NCBI GenBank assembly: GCA_023436825.1
Contig: JAEZHS010000471.1
Coordinates: 1-11,422 of the forward strand
Reading direction: 5' to 3'
Length of the DNA: 11,422 nucleotides
Origin: Pseudomonadota bacterium
GTDB taxonomy: Bacteria > Pseudomonadota > Alphaproteobacteria > Reyranellales > Reyranellaceae
In this document: positions 1 to 8,118 of the stretch, in pieces
Layout: each line of letters opens with the position of its first letter
How positions within the stretch are numbered: position 1 is the first letter of the stretch
Made by a program: the position numbers and the translations under genes
The notes under the pieces: model-generated
The model's database searches: none
What the model was told of the DNA's origin: nothing
What the model saw: only the letters and a program-made list of their open reading frames with translations

Positions 1-13
1 GGGAGAGTAACGC

Positions 14-2317
<2,304 letters not shown>

Positions 2318-2319
2318 CA

Positions 2320-4038
2320 ATGGTCGATCTCGTCATCCGCGGCGCCACCGTCGTCGACGGCCTGGGCAACGATCCCAAGCGGGCCGACGTCGCCGTCAAG
2401 GACGGCAAGATCGTCGCCATCGGTTCGGTGCCGGACAAGGGCAACGAGACTGTCGATGCCGATGGTCTGGTGCTGTCGCCGGGCATCGTCGACGTGCACA
2501 CGCATTACGATGCGCAGGTGACCTGGGACGCCACGCTCTCGCCCTCGCCGTCGCTCGGCGTCACCACGGCGGTGATCGGCAATTGCGGCTTCGGCATCGT
2601 GCCGGCGCCGGCTGCAGTGCGCGATCTCGTGATCCGCAACCTCTCGGTCGTCGAGGGCATGGACCTCGATGCCCTGCGCACCGGCATCGACTGGGACTTC
2701 GAAAGCTTCAGCGACTACATGGGCATGCTGCGCCGCAAGGGCGCCTACGCCAATCTCGCCGTGCTGGCCGGCCATTCGACGATCCGCACCGCGGTGATGG
2801 GCGAGGACGCTTCGCAGAGGAAGGACGCGACGCCGGAAGAGGTCGCGAAGATGAAGGCCATGGTGGCCGACGCCATGGCCAACGGCGCGATCGGGCTCGG
2901 TGCGTCGTATTCGCTGAACCATTCGGGCTATGGCGGCGTACCGATGCCGTCGACCATCGCGCCGATGTCGGAACTCGACGCGCTGGTCGGCGCCATGGGG
3001 CCGCGCGGCAAGGGCGTGATCGCGATCGCGTCGGGCGTGAAGACGCCGCAGGAGCTGGAGCCGATGGCCGCCAAGTACGGTCGGCCATTCTTCCAGGGCA
3101 CCGGCATGGCGATGTACAACGAGCAGGAGCCGACGCGCTCGATCAAGATCTTCGAGGACTGCGCCGCCGCCATCCGCCGCGGCAACGGCCTCTACGTGCA
3201 GATCCCCTGCCAGCCATTGTCGTTCGACTTCACGATGGCCAACGCCTATCCGTTCTACAGCCATTCGGCGTTCGACCCGATCAAGGCCTATTCGCCCGAG
3301 CAGCTGAAGACGGTGTTCCGCGATCATTCGTGGCGCGAGAAGTTCCGCGAGAATGCCAAAAACCCCAAGCCCGGCATGATCTTCCAGGGCAACTGGGATC
3401 GCGTCATGGTGGCCGTGACGCACAAGGACAGGAACGCCAAGTACACCAACCGCTACGCCGCGGAGATCGCCAAGTCGGAGCATCGCGATCCGCTCGACGT
3501 CATGCTCGATCTCGCGCTGGACGAGGACCTGGAGACCGCCTTCCTCGGCCGTTTCCTCAATGTCGGCGACGACGGGGTGGCGCGGCTGCTGAAGCACGAG
3601 GCCGGCGTAGTGGCACTCTCCGACGCCGGCGCCCATCTCATCTACATGTGCGATGCGGGCTTCGGCCTGCACTTCCTGGCGCGCTGGGTGCGCGAGCGCG
3701 GCGACTTCACGCTGCAGGAGGGCATCCGCCGCCTGACCAGCCATCCCGCCGACCTCTACGGCATCCAGAACCGCGGCCGGCTCGCGGTCGGCGCGCACGC
3801 CGACATGCTGCTGTTCGATCCCGCGACCGTGGGCATCAGCCCGGCCGAGCGGGTCGCCGATCTGCCCGGCGGCGGCCGCCGCACCATCCGCCGGCCGACC
3901 GGCGTGCACGGCGTCTTCTGCAACGGCGTCAAGACGTTCGACGGCACGGATTACGTCAAGCACGCCAAGGGGCCGGGCCACGTGCTCGACCGCTTCAACG
4001 CCTCGGCCGGCGGACACACGCTGCTCGCGGCGCAATAA
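2320..4038 (+). CDS. Amidohydrolase, D-aminoacylase / N-acyl-D-amino-acid deacylase-like, with atypical metal site
   Basis: A 572-residue cytoplasmic protein with no signal peptide. The N-terminal beta-sandwich start (LVIRGATVVDG) leads to the hallmark DVHTHYDAQVTWD (His60, His62), then GNCGFG with Cys89, GHSTIR (His152), SDAGAH with Asp435 and His439, and the closing TSHPADLYGI...GRLAVGAHADMLLFDP seen in D-aminoacylase and dihydroorotase-like enzymes. Classical D-aminoacylases also need two histidines in the middle of the barrel. This protein has no histidine from residue 202 to 314; the expected VQISH segment reads VQIPC (Cys297). It therefore belongs to a divergent subfamily commonly annotated N-acyl-D-amino-acid deacylase, and the substrate is not safe to assign. 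GGAGG at 2310-2314 lies 5 nt before the ATG and overlaps the last codons of maeB, so the two genes are probably cotranscribed and perhaps translationally coupled. Confidence 0.9.
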   Translation: MVDLVIRGATVVDGLGNDPKRADVAVKDGKIVAIGSVPDKGNETVDADGLVLSPGIVDVHTHYDAQVTWDATLSPSPSLGVTTAVIGNCGFGIVPAPAAVRDLVIRNLSVVEGMDLDALRTGIDWDFESFSDYMGMLRRKGAYANLAVLAGHSTIRTAVMGEDASQRKDATPEEVAKMKAMVADAMANGAIGLGASYSLNHSGYGGVPMPSTIAPMSELDALVGAMGPRGKGVIAIASGVKTPQELEPMAAKYGRPFFQGTGMAMYNEQEPTRSIKIFEDCAAAIRRGNGLYVQIPCQPLSFDFTMANAYPFYSHSAFDPIKAYSPEQLKTVFRDHSWREKFRENAKNPKPGMIFQGNWDRVMVAVTHKDRNAKYTNRYAAEIAKSEHRDPLDVMLDLALDEDLETAFLGRFLNVGDDGVARLLKHEAGVVALSDAGAHLIYMCDAGFGLHFLARWVRERGDFTLQEGIRRLTSHPADLYGIQNRGRLAVGAHADMLLFDPATVGISPAERVADLPGGGRRTIRRPTGVHGVFCNGVKTFDGTDYVKHAKGPGHVLDRFNASAGGHTLLAAQ

Positions 4039-4040
4039 CG

Positions 4041-4066
4041 GGAGCGGCGATCAAGCCGCCCCGCTC
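4041..4066. terminator. Possible bidirectional terminator between convergent genes
   Basis: GAGC (4042-4045) can pair with GCTC (4063-4066) and GGC (4046-4048) with GCC (4055-4057) around the loop GATCAA, giving an imperfect GC-rich hairpin. It lies between the amidohydrolase stop (4038) and the convergent psiF stop (4065-4067), where a shared terminator is expected. There is no T-run on either side, so intrinsic termination is only a possibility. Confidence 0.3.
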
Positions 4067-4316
4067 AATTCCCGACGGCGTCCGTGACGCACTTCTTGGT
4101 GAAGCTGGTCCTGGCGGCGCCGCTCAGCTTCTTGTCCGTTGCCGACGTATCGCACGCCGCCTGGGCGTCGGTTTCGCACTTCTTCATGAAACTGGTCAGT
4201 GCCGCGCCGGCCAGCTTCTTGTCCGTCGCCTGGGACTTGCAGGTCGGCGGCGCGGTTTGCGCCCAGGCACTGGCGGACGCGAGAACAACGGCCATTGCCA
4301 TCAAAGCAGTACGCAT
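4065..4316 (-). CDS. psiF: Small secreted PsiF-repeat protein
   Basis: An 83-residue protein with a clear Sec signal peptide (Met1 to about Gln20, hydrophobic core ALMAMAVVLASASA, likely cleaved after AWA or AWAQ), so the mature product is periplasmic and about 63 residues. It consists of two copies of a 26-residue unit, at 26-51 and 55-80, each with the core ATDKKLxGAAxTSFxKKC. The four cysteines (26, 47, 55, 76) have the same 21-residue spacing within each unit, suggesting a disulfide in each repeat. This matches the PsiF repeat family, named for E. coli phosphate-starvation-inducible PsiF, whose molecular function is not established. AAAGGAGG lies 6 nt upstream of the ATG. I saw no convincing Pho box upstream, so phosphate control here is unproven. 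The gene converges on the amidohydrolase and diverges from the TRAP operon. Confidence 0.9.
   Translation of the reverse strand: MRTALMAMAVVLASASAWAQTAPPTCKSQATDKKLAGAALTSFMKKCETDAQAACDTSATDKKLSGAARTSFTKKCVTDAVGN
4077..4241 (-). repeat. Two in-gene tandem repeat units of psiF
   Basis: Unit 1 covers 4164-4241 and unit 2 covers 4077-4154, offset by 87 nt (29 codons). The proteins share ATDKKL, GAA, TSF and KKC at equivalent positions, and the DNA still shows matching CAGCTTCTTGTCCGT blocks, so the units arose by internal duplication. Confidence 0.85.
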
Positions 4317-4322
4317 GGGCGG

Positions 4323-4330
4323 CCTCCTTT
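4323..4330 (-). promoter_or_regulatory. Strong Shine-Dalgarno of psiF
   Basis: Read on the minus strand this is AAAGGAGG, a near-perfect anti-16S match, 6 nt before the ATG at 4316. It fixes the psiF start and shows that this short reading frame is a real gene. Confidence 0.8.
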
Positions 4331-4495
4331 GTCAGAGCGGTGGCGCTCTATACGGTCAACAGCGGATTTCTCTCGCGACCAACCTGTGATCGACGGCGGC
4401 GAGATGCCGTTTCGCTGTCGCTGCAGAGCGACTGCACTCGCCAAGCGCGACGGCCTGCGTGCGGCTCAGCTACAGTGGCCACAACAATCTCGCCT

Positions 4496-4502
4496 GGGAG
4501 GG
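4496..4502 (+). promoter_or_regulatory. Shine-Dalgarno deciding the dctP-type start
   Basis: GGGAGGG ends 7 nt before the ATG at 4510. The in-frame ATG at 4459 would add 17 residues without a comparable site and would push the Tat signal away from the N-terminus, so 4510 is preferred. Confidence 0.75.
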
Positions 4503-4509
4503 CGCCTAC

Positions 4510-5544
4510 ATGTCGACGGTCATGAAGATCAGCAGCCGCAATCTCGTTTCGATGCGCCGCCGCAGTCTCGTCAAAGGCGGCCTCGCCGGCATCATCGCCA
4601 GCGGCATGGCGCCGACTTTCGCCCGCGCGGAGGTGAAGAAGCTGGTGATGGCGCATCTCAACGCCGTGCCCGAATCGGCCGCGGTGGCCTTCGACTGGCA
4701 GGCCGCCGAGGTGCGCAAGCGCTCCAATGGCGAGCTCGACATGCAGTTCTTCGGCTCGACGCTGATCAGCAAGGAGCTCGAGATCATGAACGCCGTGAAG
4801 TCGGGCAACATCGCCATGGGCAATCCCGGCGGTGCGGCGGCCACGGTGTTCCCCGAGATGGGCGTGTTCCTGGTGCCCTATCTCGTGCAGAGCTACGACC
4901 AAGCCTACAAGATGTTCAACGGTGCGATCGGCGACAAGCTCGATAAGCAGTTCCAGGACAAGTACAAGCTGAAGACGCTGTGCTTCTTCGACTACGGCTT
5001 CCGCCACTTCTGGACCAACAAGAAGCCGATCGTCGAGCCCCGCGACCTGCGCGGCGCCAAGATCCGCGTGCAGCAGGCCAAGGTCTACGGCGACACGATC
5101 AACGGACTGGGCGGCAACGCAGTGCCGATGGCCTGGGGCGAGGTGATCTCGGCGGCCAAGCAGGGCGTGATCGACGGCGGCGACCTGCCGATCGTCAATC
5201 AGGTCGCGCTCAAGATCTACGAGGTCTCGAAGTACTGCTCGATGACCTATCACAATTACGGGCCGACCCTGAACACCATGAACCTCGCGGTGTGGGAAAG
5301 CCTCAGCGACCCGCAGAAGAAGCTGATGCTCGACACCAGCCGCGAGGCCCAGGACAAGATCCGCCAGGCCACCGAATCGGTCGACAACCTGGCCGCGGCC
5401 AAGAAGGAGCTCGAGCCCAAGGGCATGACCGTCGTGCAGGGCAACGTCGACGCCTTCCGCAAGGTCGCCCAGGAGAAGATCTGGCCCGCCTACAAGACGC
5501 AGTACGCGGCGATGTGGGACGAGATCGCGAGCTTCAAGGCGTAA
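4510..5544 (+). CDS. dctP: TRAP transporter solute-binding protein (DctP family), Tat-exported
   Basis: Periplasmic binding protein (344 residues, normal for DctP) that captures an organic acid and delivers it to the DctQM permease. The N-terminus has a twin-arginine signal: RRSLVK at 17-22, a moderately hydrophobic stretch to about 36, and a likely cleavage site after FARA (residue 40). The mature protein has the DctP pattern: FDWQAAEVRKRSNGELDMQFFGS near 61-83, ISKELEIMNAVKSGNIAMG near 87-104, and LRGAKIRVQ at 180-188. Arg186 of that motif corresponds to the conserved arginine that salt-bridges the ligand carboxylate in this family. GEVISAAKQGVIDGGDLP at 210-227 is the usual hinge-side motif. 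The ligand cannot be read from sequence; a mono- or dicarboxylate is likely. It is followed by two strong RNA hairpins and then dctQ and dctM, which together form a complete TRAP system. Confidence 0.93.
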   Translation: MSTVMKISSRNLVSMRRRSLVKGGLAGIIASGMAPTFARAEVKKLVMAHLNAVPESAAVAFDWQAAEVRKRSNGELDMQFFGSTLISKELEIMNAVKSGNIAMGNPGGAAATVFPEMGVFLVPYLVQSYDQAYKMFNGAIGDKLDKQFQDKYKLKTLCFFDYGFRHFWTNKKPIVEPRDLRGAKIRVQQAKVYGDTINGLGGNAVPMAWGEVISAAKQGVIDGGDLPIVNQVALKIYEVSKYCSMTYHNYGPTLNTMNLAVWESLSDPQKKLMLDTSREAQDKIRQATESVDNLAAAKKELEPKGMTVVQGNVDAFRKVAQEKIWPAYKTQYAAMWDEIASFKA

Positions 5545-5545
5545 G

Positions 5546-5573
5546 GGGTGCGGATGGGCAGCCACCCGCACCC
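5546..5573 (+). repeat. Strong hairpin directly after the dctP stop
   Basis: GGGTGCGG (5546-5553) pairs perfectly with CCGCACCC (5566-5573). After one A/C mismatch, TGG (5555-5557) pairs with CCA (5562-5564) around the tetraloop GCAG. It begins 2 nt after the stop codon. The following bases are TGTCAT rather than a T-run, so it resembles an mRNA-stabilising or attenuating stem more than a classical terminator. Confidence 0.75.
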
Positions 5574-5646
5574 TGTCATCCCGAGGGCGAGGCCCGAGGG
5601 ACCTTTCCTGTGGCCTCAAAGGTCCTTCGCTTCGCTCGGGATGACA
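5574..5646. repeat. Long imperfect palindrome, REP/MITE-like, between dctP and dctQ
   Basis: The left arm (5574-5606) and right arm (5618-5646) are inverted copies around an 11-nt loop. The outer 12 bp (TGTCATCCCGAG with CTCGGGATGACA) and the inner 8 bp (GGACCTTT with AAAGGTCC) pair perfectly; the middle, rich in CGAGG/TCGCT, pairs imperfectly. In translation such elements give peptides like PEGEARG and FARDD, which I recall as frequent spurious tails in alphaproteobacterial annotations. This suggests a dispersed genomic repeat, but copies elsewhere cannot be seen from this window. The right arm ends 2 nt before the dctQ GTG. Confidence 0.75.
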
Positions 5647-5648
5647 CC

Positions 5649-6146
5649 GTGAAATACATCGTCAACATTCCCAAAGTCGTCGTCGCCCTCCTGCTGGTTG
5701 CCGCCATCGTCAACCTGCTGATCGGCGTGTTCCTGCGCTACGTCATGATCGAGGTGACGGACTGGCTCGACGTCGATCCCATCCGCTTCACCTGGGTCGA
5801 GGAGGTCGGCGAGATGATGCTGGCCTGGCTCACCCTGATCGGGGCGGCGATCGGCGTGCGCGAGCGTTCGCACTTCACTCTGCACGTGCTCACACACCAT
5901 TTTTCGCCGCGCACGCAGGCGCTGATCGAGCGCGGCCATCACGTGCTGATCGCCATCCTGGGCGGCATCGCCGCCTGGTACGGCTGGAAGCTCTGTCTTC
6001 TGAACCGCACGCTGGTCACGCCCGGCCTCGAGATCAATCTCGCCGCGCTCTACGCCTCGGTCGTGGTCGGCGGCGTGCTGCTGGTGATCTACGCCGTCTC
6101 CATGATCGTGGCGCCGCCGCCCATCGATCCCGACGCCGTGCATTGA
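5649..6146 (+). CDS. dctQ: TRAP transporter small permease (DctQ family)
   Basis: Inner-membrane small subunit of the TRAP system, 165 residues, normal for DctQ. Four membrane segments can be read: about 8-32, 52-72 (with the family pattern W..E..E...W....G......R...H, here from Trp49 to His75), 97-116 and 131-154. The C-terminus is a short proline- and aspartate-rich tail. The start is the GTG at 5649; the upstream in-frame sequence is the palindrome (PEGEARG/FARDD-type translation), and the next methionine is inside the first helix at residue 33. The ribosome-binding site is weak: CGGGA (5637-5641) lies in the right arm of the palindrome and would be paired if the stem forms, so translation may depend on RNA folding. 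dctM follows after 12 nt. Confidence 0.9.
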   Translation: MKYIVNIPKVVVALLLVAAIVNLLIGVFLRYVMIEVTDWLDVDPIRFTWVEEVGEMMLAWLTLIGAAIGVRERSHFTLHVLTHHFSPRTQALIERGHHVLIAILGGIAAWYGWKLCLLNRTLVTPGLEINLAALYASVVVGGVLLVIYAVSMIVAPPPIDPDAVH

Positions 6147-6158
6147 GGCTTTGAGCGC

Positions 6159-7442
6159 ATGTTGCTGCTTCTCGTCGGGCTGCTCTTCATCGTCCTGATC
6201 CTGTTCTCCATGCCGATCGTGTTCGCGCTCGGCGTCTCGGGCGTCGCCGGCCTGTTGATCGGCGGCTACGACATGCAGGTCCTGTCCTCCAGCATGGTCT
6301 CGGGCTCGCAGAGCTGGGTGCTGCTCGCCATCCCCGCCTTCGTCTTCGCCGGCGGCCTGATGGAGAAATGCGGCATGAGCCACGCCCTGGTCGACTTCGC
6401 GCGCGCGCTGGTCGGCTGGGTCAAGGGCGGGCTCGGCATGTCGGTGATCGTGGTCGCCTACTTCTTCTCCGACATCTGCGGCTCGAAGATGGCCGAGGTG
6501 TCGGCCCTGGGCTCGACCCTGATGCCGCCGCTCACCAAGGCGGGCTACAAGCGCGAGGACTCGGCGTCGCTGATCGCCGCCGGCACGGCCATGGGCATGC
6601 TGGTGCCGCCGGCCATCTTCATGATCGTGATCGCCCAGGTCACCAACACCTCGGCGGTGGCGCTGTTCCTGGGCGGCTTCATCCCGGCCGCCACCATCAT
6701 GCTCTGCCTGATGGTGCTGGTGTGGCTGCGCGCGCGCAAATACGACTGGCCGGTCGATTCCAAGCCCAGCCTGTCGCGCATCGTGACGACGGGCCGCAGC
6801 GCCGCCGTGCCGCTGGTCATCCCCATCGTCATCCTGGGCGGCTTCTTTCTCGGCGTCTTCACCGCCACCGAGGCGGGCGCCGTCGTCGCGGGCTACGCCT
6901 TCGTGGCGGCGCGGCTCTATTACCGCAACGTCAGCTACCGGCAGATGGCGCGGCTCGCCTACGACAGCGCCATCCTGACGGCGGCGGTGATCTTCCTGCT
7001 CGCCGTCGCCTCGGTGTTCCAATACCTGATGGGCGTGTCGGGCGTTCCGAAGCTTTTGGCCGAAGTGCTGCACCCGCTGCGCGATGCGCCATGGCTCTTC
7101 CTGCTGGCGACGGCCGTGATCACCATGATGTTCGGCATGGTGCTGGAGGGGCTGCCGGCCGCGGTCGTGCTGATCCCGGTGGTCTTCCCGATCGCCGAGG
7201 AGATGGGCATAGATCCCATCCACTTCAACATCGTGCAGACGGCAGCCGTCGGCATCGGCCTGTTCCTGCCGCCGATGGGCGTGGGTCTCCTGATGGCGCT
7301 GCGTTTCGCCAACCTCTCGGTCGGCCAGCACTGGCGCGCCTACATGCCGTACGTCGCCGCGCTGCTGATCGGCCTGCTGCTGATCATCCTGTTTCCGCAG
7401 ATCTCGCTGTTCCTGCCGAGGAGCGCCGGGCTCATCAAATAG
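6159..7442 (+). CDS. dctM: TRAP transporter large permease (DctM family)
   Basis: Inner-membrane transport subunit that moves the ligand released by DctP, driven by the sodium gradient in characterised members. The 427 residues are the usual DctM length and are strongly hydrophobic, consistent with about 11-12 helices. Family hallmarks include the N-terminal LFSMPIVFALGVSGVAGLL, AIPAFVFAGGLMEKCGM, the loop SDICGSKMAEVSALGSTLMP with GYKREDSASLIAAGTAMG leading into VPPAIFMIVIA, and the C-terminal-half GMVLEGLPAAVVLIPVVFP with LPPMGVGLL. The last two regions correspond to the inverted-repeat hairpins that carry the ion and substrate sites in this fold. Only 12 nt separate it from dctQ and the ribosome-binding site is weak (GAGG at 6145-6148), suggesting coupling. 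A long palindrome follows the stop. Confidence 0.95.
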   Translation: MLLLLVGLLFIVLILFSMPIVFALGVSGVAGLLIGGYDMQVLSSSMVSGSQSWVLLAIPAFVFAGGLMEKCGMSHALVDFARALVGWVKGGLGMSVIVVAYFFSDICGSKMAEVSALGSTLMPPLTKAGYKREDSASLIAAGTAMGMLVPPAIFMIVIAQVTNTSAVALFLGGFIPAATIMLCLMVLVWLRARKYDWPVDSKPSLSRIVTTGRSAAVPLVIPIVILGGFFLGVFTATEAGAVVAGYAFVAARLYYRNVSYRQMARLAYDSAILTAAVIFLLAVASVFQYLMGVSGVPKLLAEVLHPLRDAPWLFLLATAVITMMFGMVLEGLPAAVVLIPVVFPIAEEMGIDPIHFNIVQTAAVGIGLFLPPMGVGLLMALRFANLSVGQHWRAYMPYVAALLIGLLLIILFPQISLFLPRSAGLIK

Positions 7443-7466
7443 AGCAAAGCCAGCGGCTCAGTAGTC

Positions 7467-7512
7467 ATGCGCGGACCTAGGCGCGCATGTGAATGCGCCT
7501 AGGTCCGCGTAT
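7467..7512. terminator. Palindromic stem between convergent dctM and rnk, likely bidirectional terminator
   Basis: The left arm 7467-7484 (core GCGGACCTAGGCGC) and right arm 7495-7512 form an 18-bp stem with a single G-U pair and a 10-nt loop. It begins 24 nt after the dctM stop and ends 2 nt before the rnk stop codon complement. On the + strand it is followed by the mildly T-rich GCCTAGTTCTT; on the minus strand there is no T-run. Position and symmetry favour a shared transcription end. Confidence 0.65.
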
Positions 7513-7514
7513 GC

Positions 7515-7913
7515 CTAGTTCTTCACCTTCTCCACGGTGAGCTCGTGACGGCGGCCGTCGCGCGCCGTCCAGGAGATCGACTGGCCCTCGCCGAGGCCGA
7601 TCAGGGCGGCGCCGACGGGCGTCATCACCGAGATGCGATGCTCGTCGAGGCTCTCCTCGGCGGGATAGACCAGCTTGAAGGTGCGCGTGTTGCCGTCGTC
7701 CGACCGGAAGGTGACGGTCGAGCCCATGCGCACGACATCGGCCGGGACCGCGCCGTCCTGCACAACCTTGGCGCGGTCCATTTCCGACAGGAGCTCGTTC
7801 GCGACCTCGGGCAGCCGTTCGAGCGACGCGGTGGCGAGATCGGTCAGTCGCTCATAGTCGGCATTGCTGACGATGATCTGGGGAACCGAGCGGGTACGAA
7901 CGACGTCGCGCAT
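7515..7913 (-). CDS. rnk: Rnk-like regulator of nucleoside diphosphate kinase (GreA/GreB C-terminal domain)
   Basis: A 132-residue cytoplasmic protein close in length to E. coli Rnk (about 136). Residues 1-55 form a short helical N-terminal arm (DYERLTDLATASLERLPEV), too short to be the long secondary-channel coiled coil of GreA. Residues about 60-130 are the FKBP-like GreA/GreB C-terminal domain, with VRMGSTVTF (61-69), TFKLVYPAE (78-86) and RISVMTPVGAALIGLGEGQ (93-111). Rnk-family proteins bind RNA polymerase and compete with GreA/DksA-type factors without transcript-cleavage activity; the name comes from effects on nucleoside diphosphate kinase. The ATG at 7913 is chosen because AGGAG lies 7 nt upstream; a GTG at 7934 would add seven residues without such a site. 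The gene appears monocistronic, with its own leader and a candidate stress promoter. Confidence 0.87.
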   Translation of the reverse strand: MRDVVRTRSVPQIIVSNADYERLTDLATASLERLPEVANELLSEMDRAKVVQDGAVPADVVRMGSTVTFRSDDGNTRTFKLVYPAEESLDEHRISVMTPVGAALIGLGEGQSISWTARDGRRHELTVEKVKN

Positions 7914-7920
7914 GGACGAT

Positions 7921-7925
7921 CTCCT
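7921..7925 (-). promoter_or_regulatory. Shine-Dalgarno deciding the rnk start
   Basis: On the minus strand this is AGGAG, 7 nt before the ATG at 7913. It lies inside the alternative longer frame beginning at 7934 and supports the shorter protein. Confidence 0.75.
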
Positions 7926-7956
7926 GAAAAGCACTCCGAATGTCTTAGAGGGTTGG

Positions 7957-7998
7957 GCTTCGTGGCTGAACGAAGCGTGCGCCCCAAGGTCGGGCGCA
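7957..7998 (-). other. Two tandem hairpins in the rnk leader
   Basis: GCTTCGT (7957-7963) pairs perfectly with ACGAAGC (7970-7976) around a 6-nt loop, and TGCGCCC (7978-7984) with GGGCGCA (7992-7998) around a 7-nt loop. The stems are separated by one base and end about 44 nt before the rnk ATG. Neither is followed by a T-run in the direction of rnk transcription. They may shape the 5' end of the mRNA. Confidence 0.5.
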
Positions 7999-8017
7999 GC
8001 AAGGCCGGACCTGAGTT

Positions 8018-8042
8018 TACGCTTGGGTGCCCGGTTGGTTCC
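8018..8042 (-). promoter_or_regulatory. Candidate EcfG-type general-stress promoter of rnk
   Basis: Read on the minus strand there is GGAAC (8042 to 8038), a 16-nt spacer and CGTA (8021 to 8018). The EcfG sigma-factor consensus of Alphaproteobacteria is GGAAC-N16/17-CGTT, so there is one mismatch in the -10 element. It would give a leader of about 95 nt containing both hairpins. I saw no sigma-70-like pair in this region that looked better. Confidence 0.4.
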
Positions 8043-8057
8043 GGTGCGCTACCGACA

Positions 8058-8096
8058 GGTATGGGGTCGCGTTCCTCATACCCCAAGAATTGGGGT
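8058..8096. terminator. Overlapping hairpins downstream of the panE-like operon
   Basis: ACCCCAA (8080-8086) pairs with TTGGGGT (8090-8096) around a 3-nt loop. GGTATGGGG (8058-8066) pairs with CCTCATACC (8074-8082) with one G-U pair. The stems share 8080-8082, so they are partly mutually exclusive. They lie 23-60 nt past the stop of the last panE-like gene on the minus strand. No T-run follows, so a terminator role rests mainly on position. Confidence 0.4.
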
Positions 8097-8118
8097 TTGA
8101 GGCGGAAAGGTCAAGCCT

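Larger units (their letters stand above)
4317..4509. other. Divergent intergenic region, psiF / TRAP solute-binding gene
   Basis: This 193-nt stretch must hold the promoters for psiF (-) and the TRAP operon (+). On the minus strand TATAGA (4352 to 4347) is a possible psiF -10 box giving a leader of about 24 nt, but there is no recognisable -35. AGAGCG (4334-4339) and CGCTCT (4344-4349) form a 6-bp stem just upstream of the psiF ribosome-binding site. A second small stem is GTCGCT (4417-4422) with AGCGAC (4427-4432). No plausible promoter for the + strand operon was recognised. Confidence 0.35.

Noticed and set aside
4317..4420. Pho box for psiF
   Set aside because: The family name suggests phosphate control, but I found no pair of CTGTCAT-like direct repeats upstream; only isolated half-matches are present.
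4348..5619. Antisense reading frame (423 codons) opposite the TRAP binding protein
   Set aside because: High-GC shadow with no motif; the opposite strand encodes a complete DctP protein with a signal peptide.
5568..5648. N-terminal extension of DctQ through the palindrome
   Set aside because: The frame is open upstream, but the added residues are the typical translated palindrome (PEGEARG, FARDD) and not transporter sequence; DctQ homology begins at the GTG at 5649.
5616..7331. Long antisense reading frame (571 codons) opposite dctQ and dctM
   Set aside because: Its His/Asp/Gln/Arg-rich composition is what the complement of hydrophobic membrane-protein codons gives; no domain or ribosome-binding site was seen.
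7914..7934. Longer N-terminus for the Rnk-like protein from a GTG at 7934
   Set aside because: It would run through the AGGAG ribosome-binding site that serves the ATG at 7913, and has no good site of its own.
8043..8056. tRNA D-arm-like string on the minus strand (GTCGGTAGCGCACC)
   Set aside because: No acceptor stem, anticodon arm or TTCGA-type T-arm can be built around it, so the resemblance is accidental.
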